A stretch of DNA of 64,000 nucleotides, from contig BQMF02000001.1 of NCBI GenBank assembly GCA_027922465.2, forward strand, positions 620,001 to 684,000, read 5' to 3'. Numbering within the stretch: position 1 is the stretch's first letter; the number at the start of each line of letters is the position of its first letter. The notes beneath the pieces were generated by a model. It did not search any database. It was not told the origin of the DNA and saw nothing but the letters and a program-made list of their open reading frames with translations. Shown here one piece after another: positions 33,140 to 45,925 of this stretch. Origin of the DNA: Turritopsis dohrnii (Eukaryota; Cnidaria; Hydrozoa; Anthoathecata; Oceaniidae). Position numbers and translations under genes: made by a program.

Positions 33140-35531
33140 ATGTCAGAAGAATTATCTGCTTTCCATAGTTCACAATCTGGAGAAACCACTTTCAAAAATA
33201 GAACAGATTCTGTGTTTGGATGTTTAGATGTTTTAGAGAAGAAACACCAAGAAATTGCAAGAGAATTTGATGTTCCAGAGTCAAATAGCACTATTAAACA
33301 AAATTCTAGGACTGGAAATAGAATATATACAAGAAGTGGGAAAAGAAGATGTCTGCCAAAACAAGTTCCTGATCACGTTTTGAATCCTAATAATTGGACA
33401 AAGTACAGGTAAATTACTGTTTTATATTTCTATGAATTTTTAGTTGTGAGATATGTGAGATTTCACAATTTTAGTATCAACCACAGTCTATAAACAATGC
33501 ATAAATGATGGAACCTGAAGAAATTATTCTTCAGAATTATTGAATGGGAAAAGATTATTAAACTTAAATGCAAATGAAAGTACAAGCAGCATTTTATTTT
33601 TGGTAGCAATAAGAAAAACAAACCTATATTTGATTCAAAACTGTCACTTCATCATTAAAAGGATATTAGTTTTGTAATATTTAATGTTTATTGCCAAAAT
33701 TTGTCATGAAAATCAAAAAGCTGTTTATCTTTTCTATTGTTGTATTGATGCTTGCTATGAACATTATTGCCCCCGCAGCGAGCGTAAGCGAGCGAGAAGG
33801 CATAGTAGTTTCACGAGATAGGCGAATGCCAGTTTCCGATTTTGTTCTTCATCTTCATCATCATCATCTTCATCCTCCAACTTTTCGTGTTACTGTTACA
33901 CGCTGGTATATTTACCGTTTCAAAACATGGTATTGTAAGTGAGAGACAGAATGTTTTTTTTGTATCTTTCTCCTAATTTACTACTATATTATACTGTGTT
34001 ATTTAGAAAGTTCATCTGCTAAAACTGCTTAGACATTTTACATATTATATACTTTTGTGTTGTTTTCGTAAAGGTAACGACAAGGATTTTGAAGCACAGC
34101 TTAAATTTTATCAACCATGCATTTTATTTTTGTATATAAATGATGTTTTAGCCCTTTTAAATCTTTGCTATATACTTTTTATTTTGAATCAAACCTCGAA
34201 CCGCTTGAAATGATTTCTACTAATGGATTTATCGCTTTAATTTTTTTTTCAAAAATTTTTTTTTTCTTTTGGTTCCTACAAAATTTCTTTAACAAAATGA
34301 TATTTTGATTATAAGATACCTATCCATGGTTGCAGTTCACACATTTCTTTTGTTTGTAGCAATACTTTCTGATATTACTTGTTAAGCCTTATTTACACGT
34401 TTTAAAAAGTATATTAGCATTTAGTGTGAGTTAGGTCTAAACAAAAAGTAACAAAGTTTTATGCAGCTTTTCAGCTGCGTAAGTACATCTAATTTGATTT
34501 CCATATTCCCAGTTAGTGTAGCCACCGCTACACTATGCCACAAGGTTAAACTGCTCATTAAATAATTCGTTGTCTTGTAAAACTTAAGTATTTACACATA
34601 AATATTTGATTTTCGGCATGCTCTTTCTTCACTGCATACAGATACTTTGATCACGATTTTTATTTGAACTATTGTGTATTGTTTGCTATACATAAAAGAC
34701 TGGCTTTGTCGAAATATTTTAAGTATGCCACTTATCAGGCCCCAAATCAACCAAAAACATTTTTACAAAAATCCTTAAATTACAAAATGTTTGGGCGGAA
34801 AGTTTTCTTTTTTAATGGATAGCTTGCTGTGTGTAAAAATTGGAAAGCTTGAGCGCGGGGGCATTTTTAGCTAAAGCCACATGCTAGTAAACATTCATTG
34901 AAATAACAAGTCACTGTTAATGCAAAAGATGTGTAATTAAAATCATTATTAGTGCAATATTACATGATATTTCATCTTTTCATCTTACTAGATTAATGGA
35001 ATTGCACCATTCTGCAGAACATAAAATTTGAAATATACTTTTTTCAGCTTAAAAGATGATGGTTCGTACCGGATGCCTAAAGGATTGTCTGCCGAACAAT
35101 TAAACAAAAAAATTGCTTACGATTTTTTGAATGAATTGTCGCAGAGGAAACGAAATAGTAAAGATGAAACTGACGTTTCTAACGATGATGGAGATGGTAA
35201 ATTAATTTTCAATAAACCACGTGCAAAAGAAGATAGCAGCAGCAGTGAAGCTTCAAGATCTGTGTTCGGTCAAACTCACGGAGGTCATGCCACTGTGATG
35301 GAAACTTATGAAGTCGGAAGTAAAAAGAAACTAAAGAATAAATTTGTAGAAAAGAAAACAATTCAACAATGCTCAAATGAAGTGAAACTGGAATTTTGTG
35401 AAGAACATGATGAAGATGAACAATCTTTGGATGACGAAAATGTTAAATCCAAATTTGTCCGTGGAAAAGGAAAAACTGTTAAACGTTGCATACGTAAAAG
35501 ACGTTTTGATGAAGAAGAAGAAGACACTTGA
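33140..35531 (+). CDS. TSSC4: TSSC4-family protein (U5 snRNP-associated)
   Basis: Two coding exons: 33140-33409 and 35037-35531, joined by GT-AG (AAGTACAG/GTAAAT ... TTTTCAG/CTTAAAAG) across a 1.6-kb intron. The product is about 254 aa. Exon 1 holds FKNRTDSVFGCLDVLEKKHQ and the hallmark VPDHVLNPNNWTKYS, completed across the junction to SLKDDG. Exon 2 continues ...GLSAEQLNKKIAYDFLNE, then GDGKLIFNKPR, matching the GxVIFxKP region of human TSSC4, and ends in a basic then acidic tail. TSSC4 binds PRPF8 and U5 snRNP assembly factors in human cells; the same nuclear role here is inferred. The Met at 33140 is the first in frame after a non-coding stretch. Confidence 0.8.
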
Positions 35532-35560
35532 TTATAATGTTACGTTGATGCTTTCTATAA

Positions 35561-35566
35561 AATAAA
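35561..35566 (+). terminator. Polyadenylation signal AATAAA of TSSC4
   Basis: AATAAA 30 bp after the TSSC4 stop codon, the only canonical signal close by. Confidence 0.6.
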
Positions 35567-35579
35567 GTTATGTGAAACG

Positions 35580-36860
35580 AAAAGATAAAAACTCTTAAAA
35601 TCAAAGAACATATTTTTCATTTAAAGGAGTTAGATCTAAAAAAATTAAACTTTTCCAAAGATTCTGCATGTCTTGTTAGGATTGGGTCAGACTTACGTTT
35701 CAGCATATTTCTTTGATAAATTCACTTTAAACTGGCAAGTATTCACTTTCACGGGCTCATTTTCTAAAAAAACGTCATGACCAAAGAGCAGTTGAAACTA
35801 ACTGCCAACAAATGACACAGACCATCAGCAAGGACGTTTCTGAACTGCAAGTACTAAACTAACTGCCAACAAGAATACGTCCCCATCAATCTATATATTA
35901 ATTAAACAATAAGAATATACAACAAGCATCACAAATACAAAGGAATAGAAACACGAGGAGCAATGATATTAACAAACTCCCCAAAAGCAAAACCGATAAC
36001 GTATCAATGTATAACATATGCACTAACTGCAAAGTAAACCAAATTACAATTGCCAACAAACTCTTTAAACCTTTAGAAAAAAAACAGTTAAAACTAAGCT
36101 TATAAAATTAGGTAAATTGTAAAGAAATATTTTCCTCTCTTCGATCGTTTGGTCTTGTTTTGAATGGACTGGACTGGAGAGTCTTAATATCTTCAGAAGA
36201 CACGCTTTCATATAAAAAACATTCCATAGGTTCTTCAGGGAATCTTCTTTTCCTAGTTTTGGCAATATCATACGATGTGCGATTGTTTTCAAAAGCTTTT
36301 CCTTTTCTACGAAGGATGGCTTACATTTTGTGTAGCCAAGATCGTAGCGATCCTTAAAATCTGTCATTGATTGAATGCAGTCTCATCAGAACAATTGTTG
36401 ACTTCTACCAACTTTTCTTACTAGTCGACATACTAGGAACATTAATCAATTTATATAATGAATGTTTCCCTAGAAAGTTCTCTATCATAAAACAAATTTC
36501 TTTAATTTGGCCACTTCTTTATTTCAAATGATGTCACAGGTGCTTCAGGGAAGTAAGTAGGCAATTTCAGATATGAGTTCTAATCGTTTTTTTTTTTTTA
36601 TCTATTTCTGATGCTCTTTCGAATGGTACAAAAATTTCAAAATTTAAGCTCTTCCATTTTTCACATTGACCAAAACTATGACGTCACGTCAGATGACAAT
36701 TAGGACCTAACTAAAAAGGTATCAGGAGGAAATTGAAACCTGGCCATTCAGAAAACTGAGTTATTTAAAAAAGAATACCAGTTATATCTTTAAATTTGAC
36801 ATTGGAATGAAAATAAATACTTATGGAAGAAATGCAATCGTATTTTACAAACATATTACC
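35580..36860. other. Intergenic region downstream of TSSC4
   Basis: A repeated phrase AACTAACTGCCAACAA occurs near 35795 and 35860. On the minus strand 36367-36065 an ATG-started frame (MTDFKDRYDLGYTKCKPSFV) runs 100 codons. It has a donor-like GTAAGCC inside (near 36325) and no domain I recognise, so it is left unannotated as a gene. Confidence 0.35.
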
Positions 36861-37056
36861 TTAGGCCGACATATTACCTTTTCGCGTCGCGTTATTTTAG
36901 CGGTTTTTAGTGAAGTGACCATATTTTCGCTAAATTAATTGCGGAAAATTTAAATTTACCAAAACTTTTTTTTACCATTCGCTAAAATTAGGTTGCGTTA
37001 AATCTGTGCTCATCCATTTTCGCAAAAATTTTTCCTGACGCAAGAAGTCGGCCTAA
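36861..37056. mobile_element. Short MITE with TTAGGCCGAC ends
   Basis: 10-bp perfect inverted ends TTAGGCCGAC / GTCGGCCTAA enclose 196 bp with repeated TTTTCGC and TTCGCTAAA motifs, related in style to the MITE at 32566. Confidence 0.6.
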
Positions 37057-39208
37057 AGGCGGGTTTCCACTTAAGCGAAATCGGAATTATATGTAGTGTT
37101 CTCTCCCCAGCAGATGATTGATTGCACCGATTGTCCGATTTCGTTGCGCAACAGAGCGCTTACGTCAAAGATGTGATTACTATAAAGATGTGACGTAGTA
37201 AACGTATGGCTGACTTGCTGCACGGTATTATAGAAGTCATTTGAAAAATCTCAGGTCGTTCGTTATTTTACAGTTGTTCTGTGGCAGCGAAGACAGGGGA
37301 TGAAAGAAGGATACTATGGTTTGCTTTCGTGTTTATAGTCAGAATCGTGTTGACTTTTTCGCGTTTTTGGTTTTAAGTTTATTGTCATACTGTTATCATC
37401 AAAACAAAATCAAAAGTTAGACTAGGTAGGGAAGTGGTGAGCAATTTCATTCCTGAGAGAAAACTTCAGGAAATTGTCTAAAAAGTCTCTTTTCTGCAAA
37501 TATTTGTGCTATACATGCATACATAGCTACATACATGCTTTTATACATACAGTACACATCCAATAATTCGAACACAAGGAGGGGACAAAAAATTTGTTCG
37601 AATTAGTGAATGTTCGAATTATCGGAAAATTGGGAAAAATAAGAATTCGGATAGAATTTCTTACATCTTTCTTGCACATCGATAGCAAAGAAAAAGAAGT
37701 GAGAAGAAAGAATGATGGAAAAAAACATTCAAATTTTCAAAATCGAACGTTTCCAGAATCAAACGATTTCAGAATGGAATGTTTTACAACACTTTGAAAA
37801 GTCAAGGATTTTGGGATAGAAGAAGAGCTACTAATTTATTGTAGGCAAGGAATACATAATGTCTTCGCATAGATTACCATGCTTATATGGAAATGCAGCC
37901 AGAAATTGGAGAAGCTAGACAGTCGAGTAAAACCAGAAAATGAATTTGACAAATAATACCCTGCGCTGCAGTAATACAGAACAATGTCGTGGTTGTACAT
38001 TTGGCAAAAGGAAAGACTGGCCGTTTTTATTTTTTCTTAAAGCAAGCGATGACAAGAGAAAAAAATTAATTTTGGTGATACCGGGTTGGCGTCCGGCGGG
38101 GTCAGTCTTGCTTAATGGAGGGGAAGGCTTCCAGCTTTGGTTGGCAACCTTCCTAGAGGTGGTGTCTCGATAAAAGCACCTGGTTGGCAAGCCATAATTG
38201 TCTTTAGGAGCAGGTAGAGATACCACCCCGGTCTAGTACCCCTACTTCATCTATTAGTGTAGGTGTGCTGCTTGCAGTGGTAGGATGATGGACACCGGTC
38301 TCCTTGTTGCACTTGACTGTCTGGCAAATGCTTGAGTCTATTTTCAATACTGCTTCTTAGTTATCTATGTTGAGGGTGTTAGGATAGTAGTAGTATATAG
38401 TTTTACCTGATTGCTACTTTGCCGATTGGTAGTACATGAACCCGAACTCTTTGCCAGCTACTTAGAGAGGCTGCTCTGTCAACAGTCGAAAAATGGTGTT
38501 GCAGTGGTAGTGCCTAGTTGCGCTTGGACGGCGCCCTGCTGCTGTAACGGTTTGCATCCTTAGAGGCCACAGCATTGCTTTTGTTACGACAATAGGTTCA
38601 TAGTTAACAGCAAACCTATATTGAAATGATCCTCTAGCATGAGTTCTTCAGCCAACAGATTTCTTTCTCCTCATATGAAAAAAATGGCAAATTCTAGTAA
38701 ATCTAAATCGGGTTCTCGTAAATTGCCAACATCTTTCTCACTTTCTTTCTCTAATATTCGTGGACTTTGTGGGAACTTCTCACATTTGGAATCTTTTCTT
38801 GCCAACTCATCTCCGGACATTCTTGCTATTTGTGAAACTAATCTTAACCCTTCTATTAGCTCTTCTGACTCTTCTGATGTACCTGGCTATCTTCCTATTA
38901 ATCGCAAGGACTCATCTATTCTTATGCACGGCCTTGGTATCTATGTTCGTGACTGTCTTCCTGTCAGTCGTAGTGAATCTTGAATCTCCTGACGAATCTT
39001 TCATCTGTCTACGTCTCTGAAAATATTGATAAAGCTCTCATAACTCACCCTACTGCTACTGCTAATATCTTTGTGTTCGGTGATTTCAATATTCATCATG
39101 ACTGGTTACCTTTCTCACACACTACCTCCCTATCTGGCATTGACACTTTCAACTTTGCTATCTCTCACTCTTACTCAGCTTGTGAACTCTCCCACTCGCG
39201 TACCTGAT

Positions 39209-40001
39209 CAGGGCGTTAGCCAGGATTAAAAAAACATTTGCGTTTTTGGTTGTTAATTGGGAAATTGGTGTAGGGGTCCTTGGTGGGGTGGGGTCAAAAG
39301 GAATAACGTCAAAGGGTTTGGGGATGACTGTTTCGTTGATAATTCGGCACCCTTAGAGAACACCCCCTGCTTTATTCCATAACGCCATCGGCTGGTATGT
39401 CTGTAGTAGGAACGAAGGCGGAATCATTCCGAAATGTTTTTATTTAAATACTTCAATAATTGAGCTTGACATGTAGATCTAACAAGACAGTATCTTAACG
39501 TACACAATTATTTCTTGGACCGTACGTGGTATTCAAGATGTTGAACAACTTTTCGTAATGTGATGGTACGCATATAAATTCGCTCTCAGAGGTAATGAAG
39601 GATAGTGAAGTAAGGGGGACGATTTAATCTGTGATCCCCAACACAGGAGACTGATTACCTTTTTCTTTATACTTCATACTTTACGACTTCTTATAGGAAG
39701 TTCCAATGACGTGCATAAAATCTAATTTGTACTACTTGTGGTTTCAATAACGTAAAAATTGTGTATTATTTTTTCGAATATGAAATGGGAAGGTTATATT
39801 GGCGTTCGTGCGTGAACAAATTTATTAAAACTTCGTACGTTACTGGGAATTTTTTATCAATCAACGTTCATGACGAACGCACGTGCGCCATTTGTCAAGC
39901 CCACAATAAGTCCTTTTGAAAAAGTTGTTTGGGAATATTAAGTCTTCCCCAATTGGGAAACCGTGGTAACCGCGGAATTTTTGACTGCTGCTAATGCCCT
40001 G
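39209..40001. mobile_element. hAT MITE inside the LINE endonuclease
   Basis: Ends CAGGGCGTTAGCCAGG and (inverted) CAGGGCATTAGCAGCAG are hAT-like; 793 bp. CTGAT occurs at both flanks, a decayed part of the expected 8-bp duplication. Excising it rejoins the RT reading TRVPD with QADQEPSLLDL. An internal inverted pair (GCGTTCGTGCGTGAAC near 39802, GTTCATGACGAACGCACG near 39866) lies inside. Confidence 0.75.
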
Positions 40002-42258
40002 CTGATCAAGCTGATCAGGAGCCTTCTTTACTTGACCTATTCCTTTCGTCTAACCCAAACATTTGCGAAACATCAACATCTGCTCCTTTAGGTAATTTTG
40101 ATCATTCTGTTGTCACCCTAGCCATTGACTTTAATTCCGCTTGCCCACATAATCCACCTATTCATCGCAAACGTTATTCATACCATCGTGGTGACTGGGG
40201 CAGCTTTCGAGATCTGATTCGTGACCTGCCGGTTGATCATATCTTTGCCTGTGATGCAGGGAGGTGTGCAGTGGAGATTTCTTCTTGGCTTCAGGTTGGT
40301 ATTGATGAATTTGTTCCTTCTCGTAAATATCAGGTTAAACCTCACTCTACACCATGGTTCTCTCCTGCCATTTCTGCTGCAATTGCCCATCGTAATCATT
40401 TTTTCTGTCGTTATTAACGTTGTAGTAGTGAAGACAACAGGCGTCTTTTCACCAGAGCTCGCAACAACTGTAAAAAAGTCATTGAGGAGGCTAAACACAC
40501 CTATTGAAATTTGGTCCATGATCGGCTTATATCTGAATCTATTGGGTCTCGTGATTTCTGGCATATCTATCGGAGCTTTTCTAATAAGGGTAAGTCTTTG
40601 ATTCCACCACTCTTCAATGGTCCTGAGGTGTTGACATCTGCTATTAGTAAGGCGGAGCTCTTTGCTAAACAGTTCAGCAGGAACTCCACTCTTGATGACA
40701 CTGGTCATGTTTTGCCCGATATTGACCCCAGAACTGACGTGAATTTGTCTTCTCTGGACATAACTCCCAAGATGGTTGCGGATGTTATTAGTTCTCTCGA
40801 CTCTTCTAAAGCTACTGGTCCTGACGAAATCCCTGTAATCGTTCTGCAAAAATGATCACCTGAACTCTCTCTCATACTCTGTAGGCTATTCAGGAAGTGC
40901 ATCGATGAATCTTGTTTTCCTTCTTGTTGGAAGATTGCTTCTGTTGTGCCTGTTTTCAAAAACTCTGGTGAGAGATCGGACCCTTTATGCCATCGTCCTA
41001 TTACTCTTCTATCTGTTATTAGTAAGATCTTTGAATCATTGATCAACTCTTCCATCACCCATCATCTGGAATCTCTTCATCTGTTCTCTGATCCAGTATG
41101 GTTTCCGTTCTGGCCGTTCCACTGCTGATGCTCTGACCGTGATCTTTGAATGTGTATGTCAGTCCCTCAATGCTTGTGGTGAGACACGAGCTATTGCTCT
41201 TGACATCTCCAAGGCATTCGACAAGGTTTGGCATCGTGGTGTTCTTCACAAGTTAAGTCTTATGGCATTTCTGGTTCACTCTTTAATCTTATTAAGTCCT
41301 TTCTTAGTGGCAGGAGTATTAAGGTGGTTCTTGATGGTCATTCCTCTTCTTCTTACTCTATTAATTCAGAGGTGCCTCAAGGTTCTGTCCTTGGTCCAAC
41401 CCTCTTTCTCATTTTCATCAACGACCTTCCCGATTGTATTCTCAGTAAACTTGCTATCTACGCTGATGACACTACTCTTTACTCGTCTCTTGAAAGGAGT
41501 AAGGACTTGTTTGATAAGGTTGAAATGACTGCTGAGTTGGAGGATGATCTTAGGACAGTAGTTGAATGGAGTCAGAAATGGTTGGTTTCCTCCAATGTTT
41601 CGAAAACTAAGCTTCTCTCTATTAATCGCTTCCCTGGACCCTGTAATTCTTTCTGTTCTTATGAGCGGAAGTGAGCTTGCAGAGTCATCTCATGTTCATC
41701 TTTTTGGTTTAACATTCACAAAGAATTTCACATGGAGTTTCTTACATTGAGTCCATTGCTAAATCTGCTATGAAGGTTGGCTCACTTTTTTGGGTCCGTC
41801 ACTTACTTTCGGCTGAATCTATCATTTACATATTCACCCTTGTCTTGAGTATTGCTGCCACCTTTGGGCTGGAGCCTCTGCTCTTTGTCTTCATCTTCTC
41901 GATCGTATTCAGAAGCGCTTAGTTAACTTAGTTGGCCCTGATCTTTATGCTAATCTTCATCCCTTCTCACATCAGAGAAACATTGCTTCCCTGTCTCTTT
42001 TCTATAAATACTTTCATGGGCATTGTTCGGATGACTTGCATCAACTGACCCTTTTCCTAAGACTTTCTCTCAGAACACTCGTCTCTCTTTGAATTCTCAT
42101 CCTTTGACTGTTCAGGTCCCAACATGCCATAAGAACTTTTATTCATCTAGCGTTTTTCATTGGACTGCTCGCCTCTGGAATTCTCTCCCTCATAGTTGTT
42201 TTCCTGCTGAGTATGATCTGCAATCTTTTAAATCCAAGGTTAACCGCCACCTTGCTCT

Positions 42259-42370
42259 GTCTTTATGGCTCTTCTTCCTTTTCTCATCTTTCTCATCTGT
42301 CTTTATAATTCTTCTTCCTTTTCTCATCTCTCTCATCTGTCTTTATAATTCTTCTTCCTTTTCTCATCTT
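42259..42370 (+). repeat. 40-bp minisatellite in the LINE 3' region (2.8 copies)
   Basis: Copies of CTTCTTCCTTTTCTCATCT begin at 42271, 42311 and 42351; the unit also includes TGTCTTTATAATT. A pyrimidine-rich tandem array just before the poly(A) end. Confidence 0.9.
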
Positions 42371-43473
42371 ATAGCTCTCTGACTAGTAGTGGCTTTGGCC
42401 TTGCAGGGAGCAACCCATTTAAAAAAAAAGATAAAGAAGGACTCAAAATATACCTTATTCATTGAAAAGTTAAAAGAAATTTTATCACCATAAGAAAAAT
42501 GTCTTCATTTTCACTACAGTTTTAGATTAATTTTTAGATTTTTCACTACAGATTTAGATTGGTTTTTAGCATAGGGACCGAAGAAACTGTTCGAATTAAC
42601 AAAATGTTTGAATTAATGGAGTTCAAATTAAGCGGCACAAAGTATAAGACCAAACTCATGGGACCGGAAAATTTGTTCAAAATAAAGAATGTTTGAATTA
42701 AGCAGCATTTGAATTAACGGATGTGTACTGTACATACTACATATACATGTTTTTCTTTTTATAAGAATAATTTTGTAAGAATACAAGCCTTAGATTTGGC
42801 CACCAAATAAGAACGAAATAAGAAAATCATTGGAAAACTGCCTTTAGCTATGACGTGAAACAAGAACTAATCATGATGCGAGTTCTCTCGCAAGCTAAAC
42901 TGGTTTTAAATATTTGTATTATATATATATATAATATTATTGTTGTTTTGTTTACCTTCAATAAACATGTGATGGAGAACAAAATGGAGTAATCTTCTCA
43001 ATTAGTATATAATGAAAAGTTGTGGTGGAGATGCAGTGGGCCCACTCTCCATCCCATGGGATGTCCCTACAAAAAAATAATAGCAAATGTATTGGTATCA
43101 GATGACATGACATCTCGACCAGAAGAATTCAATAAAAGATTTTGAACTTTCTTTATTTCTCTGATGCAAAACATGCAAAAACTTGAAAGCACCCCTGGCA
43201 TTGTTTATATATTTAGGCTCTTTTAAATTAGGCTTTTATAAAAATATATAACCGCAGGGCATAGAACTTTGGTTGCTAGATTTTATGTCACAAATTTATC
43301 AACCAAAATCTGTGTTAACATTTAATACAATGGTATTTGTTCTTTTGCATTTACGATAAAACCAAGAATTTATCCTGGAAGTCTAGTGTTTCAACCTCAA
43401 AATTAAAATGTTTGATGTGTCAATGTAAAACTAAACTTGTTACATTCACGAGCTGGTGGAACCCGCTACGATT

Positions 43474-44545
43474 AAAGGAGAATTAACCCCACCAAAATAT
43501 TTTTGCTAAAATCTTTCCTTTTTCATCTATGAATCAAAATACAATAATGAAAGTTTCCAAAAACTTCTCAATAGCTCTATTTTAAGGTTTTAAAATGTCA
43601 CGTGATCTTTCTCGTAGCGTCACAAGTTTGAGCGTTTTTCTTGTATTTACTTTTGCTTTTTGATATTTTTCTCTTTTGAACAATAACACAGATATCGACA
43701 GACATTTCATAAGACGCTAGACATTAGATTTACTTCAGTAATTTTATTTTGTATGATCTTTACTTTTATCAAAAATATTTACAGTAATATCACTGTGAAA
43801 TATCATGATATTTTACATAAAAGACAAAGTGTAAATTCAGTTTTTATTTGAAAAAGCGACTATATTTTTCTCTTTCTCTAATATTGTGGCTGTTTCTGGT
43901 TCGGTTGTGCTGAATGTATGGCTAACTTTTCGGTTTCCCACTGATCTCCGACGATAGTGTTGTATTGACTTCCCCTCCTGTTTTAGCGCAACTACTTTTT
44001 TAAAAGCTCCGAGATGGAGAAACAGCGCAGATTAAACGAACTTCATCTTTGAAAAGATTCAGAAGAAACATTATACACACATGTTTACACTACCTGTTAA
44101 TTTTCATATTTCATGAAATATACATGAGCACTTTTATTGACCTGGTTGTTACTTTATGTTTAACTTTTTCTGGATCGAGAAACTTAAAATACGAAATCTT
44201 TTTCCCTTCTTCTTTGGTTCTGCATTGCTTATTGTTGCATCCAAAAGCTTGGCAATAAGCCATTGTAGATAACAATTAAATCAAAGATATCAGACACATG
44301 CATGAAACAACATGAGGCAACGAAAAAAAGAATTAACAGTTGGAGTGAACACATGTCTCTGTTTAGCTTTCGAAAAGAGTAGTCAGGTTGTGATGTCACA
44401 TTTAACCAAACTTGAAAACTTTCAAAACCTTGTAACTTCTTCAATATTCATCCAAATGAGCTCAAATTTTCTTAAGATGTTTTATTTAATTAATATTTTT
44501 GATTTTCATTGTTTAAAAAGTGTTTTTTGGGGTTGATATAAAAAA
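43474..44545. mobile_element. Possible relative of TTAA element B
   Basis: The left end TTAAAGGAGAATTAACCCCA resembles element B (TTAAAGGAGAACTAACGAAA). A possible right side near 44520-44536 reads TTTTTTGGGGTTGAT, inverted ATCAACCCCAAAAAA, but the terminal bases and TTAA are not preserved there. Low confidence. Confidence 0.3.
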
Positions 44546-44789
44546 TTTCGAGAAATAATCGGAGTACTGCATGCCTGGATTTTTTTGATGCAGATAATTC
44601 CACCACCAATGTGGACAAAAACGGTATAAAATAGCGCAGAGGATTTTCATTGAAATAACGTGTTTATTCATAATTCATATAGAAATACACTTATACAATT
44701 TGTCAATGTTAGCGGTAAATTTAGCGCTATTTCTCGATGCAAGCGTTATTACGGTAGCAGCGATACGGAATACCGTATTAAAACACCCG

Positions 44790-44829
44790 CGGACTCCTAC
44801 TCCTACTCCTACTCCTCCTACTCCTCCGG
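44790..44829 (+). repeat. TCCTAC microsatellite
   Basis: Array of CTCCTACTCCTACTCCTACT followed by CCTCCTACTCCTCC variants. Confidence 0.9.
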
Positions 44830-45714
44830 CTGAAATGGCAATTATTCTGCGTTTTAGAGTCTGCGGGACTCTACCAAAAGCGCAATGTAAATTCTATTGA
44901 AGGAACGCAGCCTTCGTAATTTGGAAGCTTTTTCATATCAAACATTTAAAAGTAGATTACCTTTGATTTTAAAAGTACATAACCTGATATTTTATAACTT
45001 AATCCGGGAAATTAGAATTCATTCGAATTCTAATCAAATAGACGTACAAAAAATGGGACTTTTAGCTCATTACGCTAACTGAAAATACTTAATATGTTGC
45101 TTTCCTTGTTAGTAAAGCTTATCAGTTCAAAATTTCTTATTGGCCCTAATAACCTTGTTTGTTAGCTGCTACACTGTGTTTGTGTATTACAGCTTTCAAA
45201 GATCTAGTTCGAAAAGGCAGTTATTTGTTGGAATTCAATTTTGGTTTCATCAGAAATTATTATTATCAACAGACTTTTTTTTTCTACATAGGCTCTTATG
45301 AAAAAATTTCTTATAAAAAAAACATGATACACAGCTCACGCATGTATAATTCTTTTGTCTTTAAATAAATTAATGCTGGTGTTTTATGATTAAACCCTAT
45401 TTACACTAATTAATCATTTTCATCAAGTTTATCGTTAATGCCTGTTTTTCACCAGTAAAATATCTCAGAAAACACCGTAAAGAAGTTTTTAGTATATATA
45501 CTTTGTAAAATTTCGAAAGTGTTTGTCTGAAAAGTAAGCTTACTGCTACCGTTTTGCGCCGTCTGGCTCTTGTTTATAAGAAATACACTTTGCAACAAAT
45601 TTACCTGACTGAGTCTGTGCTGAAGTGTTTCGTTCTAAAACCACTTTGTATTCTTAAAAACAAAATTCTTGATAATTTATGCGTAAGCAGAATCAGAATC
45701 TACTAATTATTATT

Positions 45715-45925
45715 GATTGATTCATCAGAAATGCTAATTATTTCTGATAAATTTCTGATTATTAATGATAAATTTCTGATTATTAGTCAGTATTACTGAT
45801 TATTTTATCAGTATTTACCAATTATTTTATCAGTAATTATACTGATTCATCCAATGAATTACTGATAAATCGAACGAATTACTGATTAAATCTATTGTTT
45901 TCTAATCAGTATATAATTTTAAATT
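45715..45925. repeat. Cluster of TTACTGAT / ATCAGTAA motifs in both orientations
   Basis: About a dozen CTGAT or ATCAG pentamers in roughly 210 bases, many extended to TTACTGAT, TTTCTGATAA or TTATCAGTA. Spacing is irregular (about 10-30 bases), so this is not a simple tandem array. It lies 190-400 bp upstream of the SUGCT start codon. Confidence 0.7.

Larger units (their letters stand above)
38639..42382 (+). pseudogene. LINE endonuclease-reverse transcriptase (broken)
   Basis: The endonuclease N-terminus starts at 38639 (SFSNIRGLCGNFSHLESFLA, ILAICETNLN), followed after a frame change by VFGDFNIHHDWLPFSHTTS up to 39208. The coding sequence resumes after the hAT insert at about 40002 (EPSLLDLFLSSNPNICETST) and ends at a stop near 40418. 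RT follows: SLDSSKATGPDEIPVIVLQK, a TGA at 40853, FKNSGERSDPLCHRPITLLS, a frame change near 41095, AIALDISKAFDKVWHRGVLH, another frame change, VPQGSVLGPTLFLIFINDLP and the catalytic AIYADDTTLYSSLE. The C-terminal block 42089-42250 reads TARLWNSLPHSCFPAEYDLQ. Several lesions make it non-functional. Confidence 0.85.
37950..42431 (+). mobile_element. Non-LTR retrotransposon, plus strand, ending in poly(A)
   Basis: The 5' boundary is uncertain (about 37.95 kb). The coding part is 38639-42250 and a 3' A9 tract is at about 42421-42430. It belongs to the Jockey/CR1-like group by its endonuclease-RT order. It is inactivated by frameshifts, stops and a hAT MITE in the endonuclease domain. Confidence 0.8.
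37550..42730. mobile_element. Tigger/pogo-like element ends enclosing a nested LINE
   Basis: The left end CAGTACACATCCAATAATTC and right end (inverted) CAGTACACATCCGTTAATTC, each with TA outside, match the CAG..., TA-duplicating pattern of pogo/Tigger elements. GTTCGAATTA-type repeats lie just inside both ends. No transposase is present: the interior is mostly a LINE that inserted later. Confidence 0.7.

Noticed and set aside
33691..33942. ORF with signal-peptide-like start and His-rich tail
   Set aside because: Lies inside the TSSC4 intron, overlaps a dispersed GCGAGCG repeat and a CATCATCATC tract, and has no splice or promoter context.
36065..36367. Minus-strand 100-codon ORF starting MTDFKDRYDLG
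   Set aside because: Starts with a good Met and has some protein-like character, but there is no recognisable domain and a splice donor lies inside the frame; kept only as a note.
40178..41249. Long minus-strand ORFs (223, 117, 64 codons)
   Set aside because: Antisense shadows of the plus-strand LINE, whose RT motifs are unambiguous.
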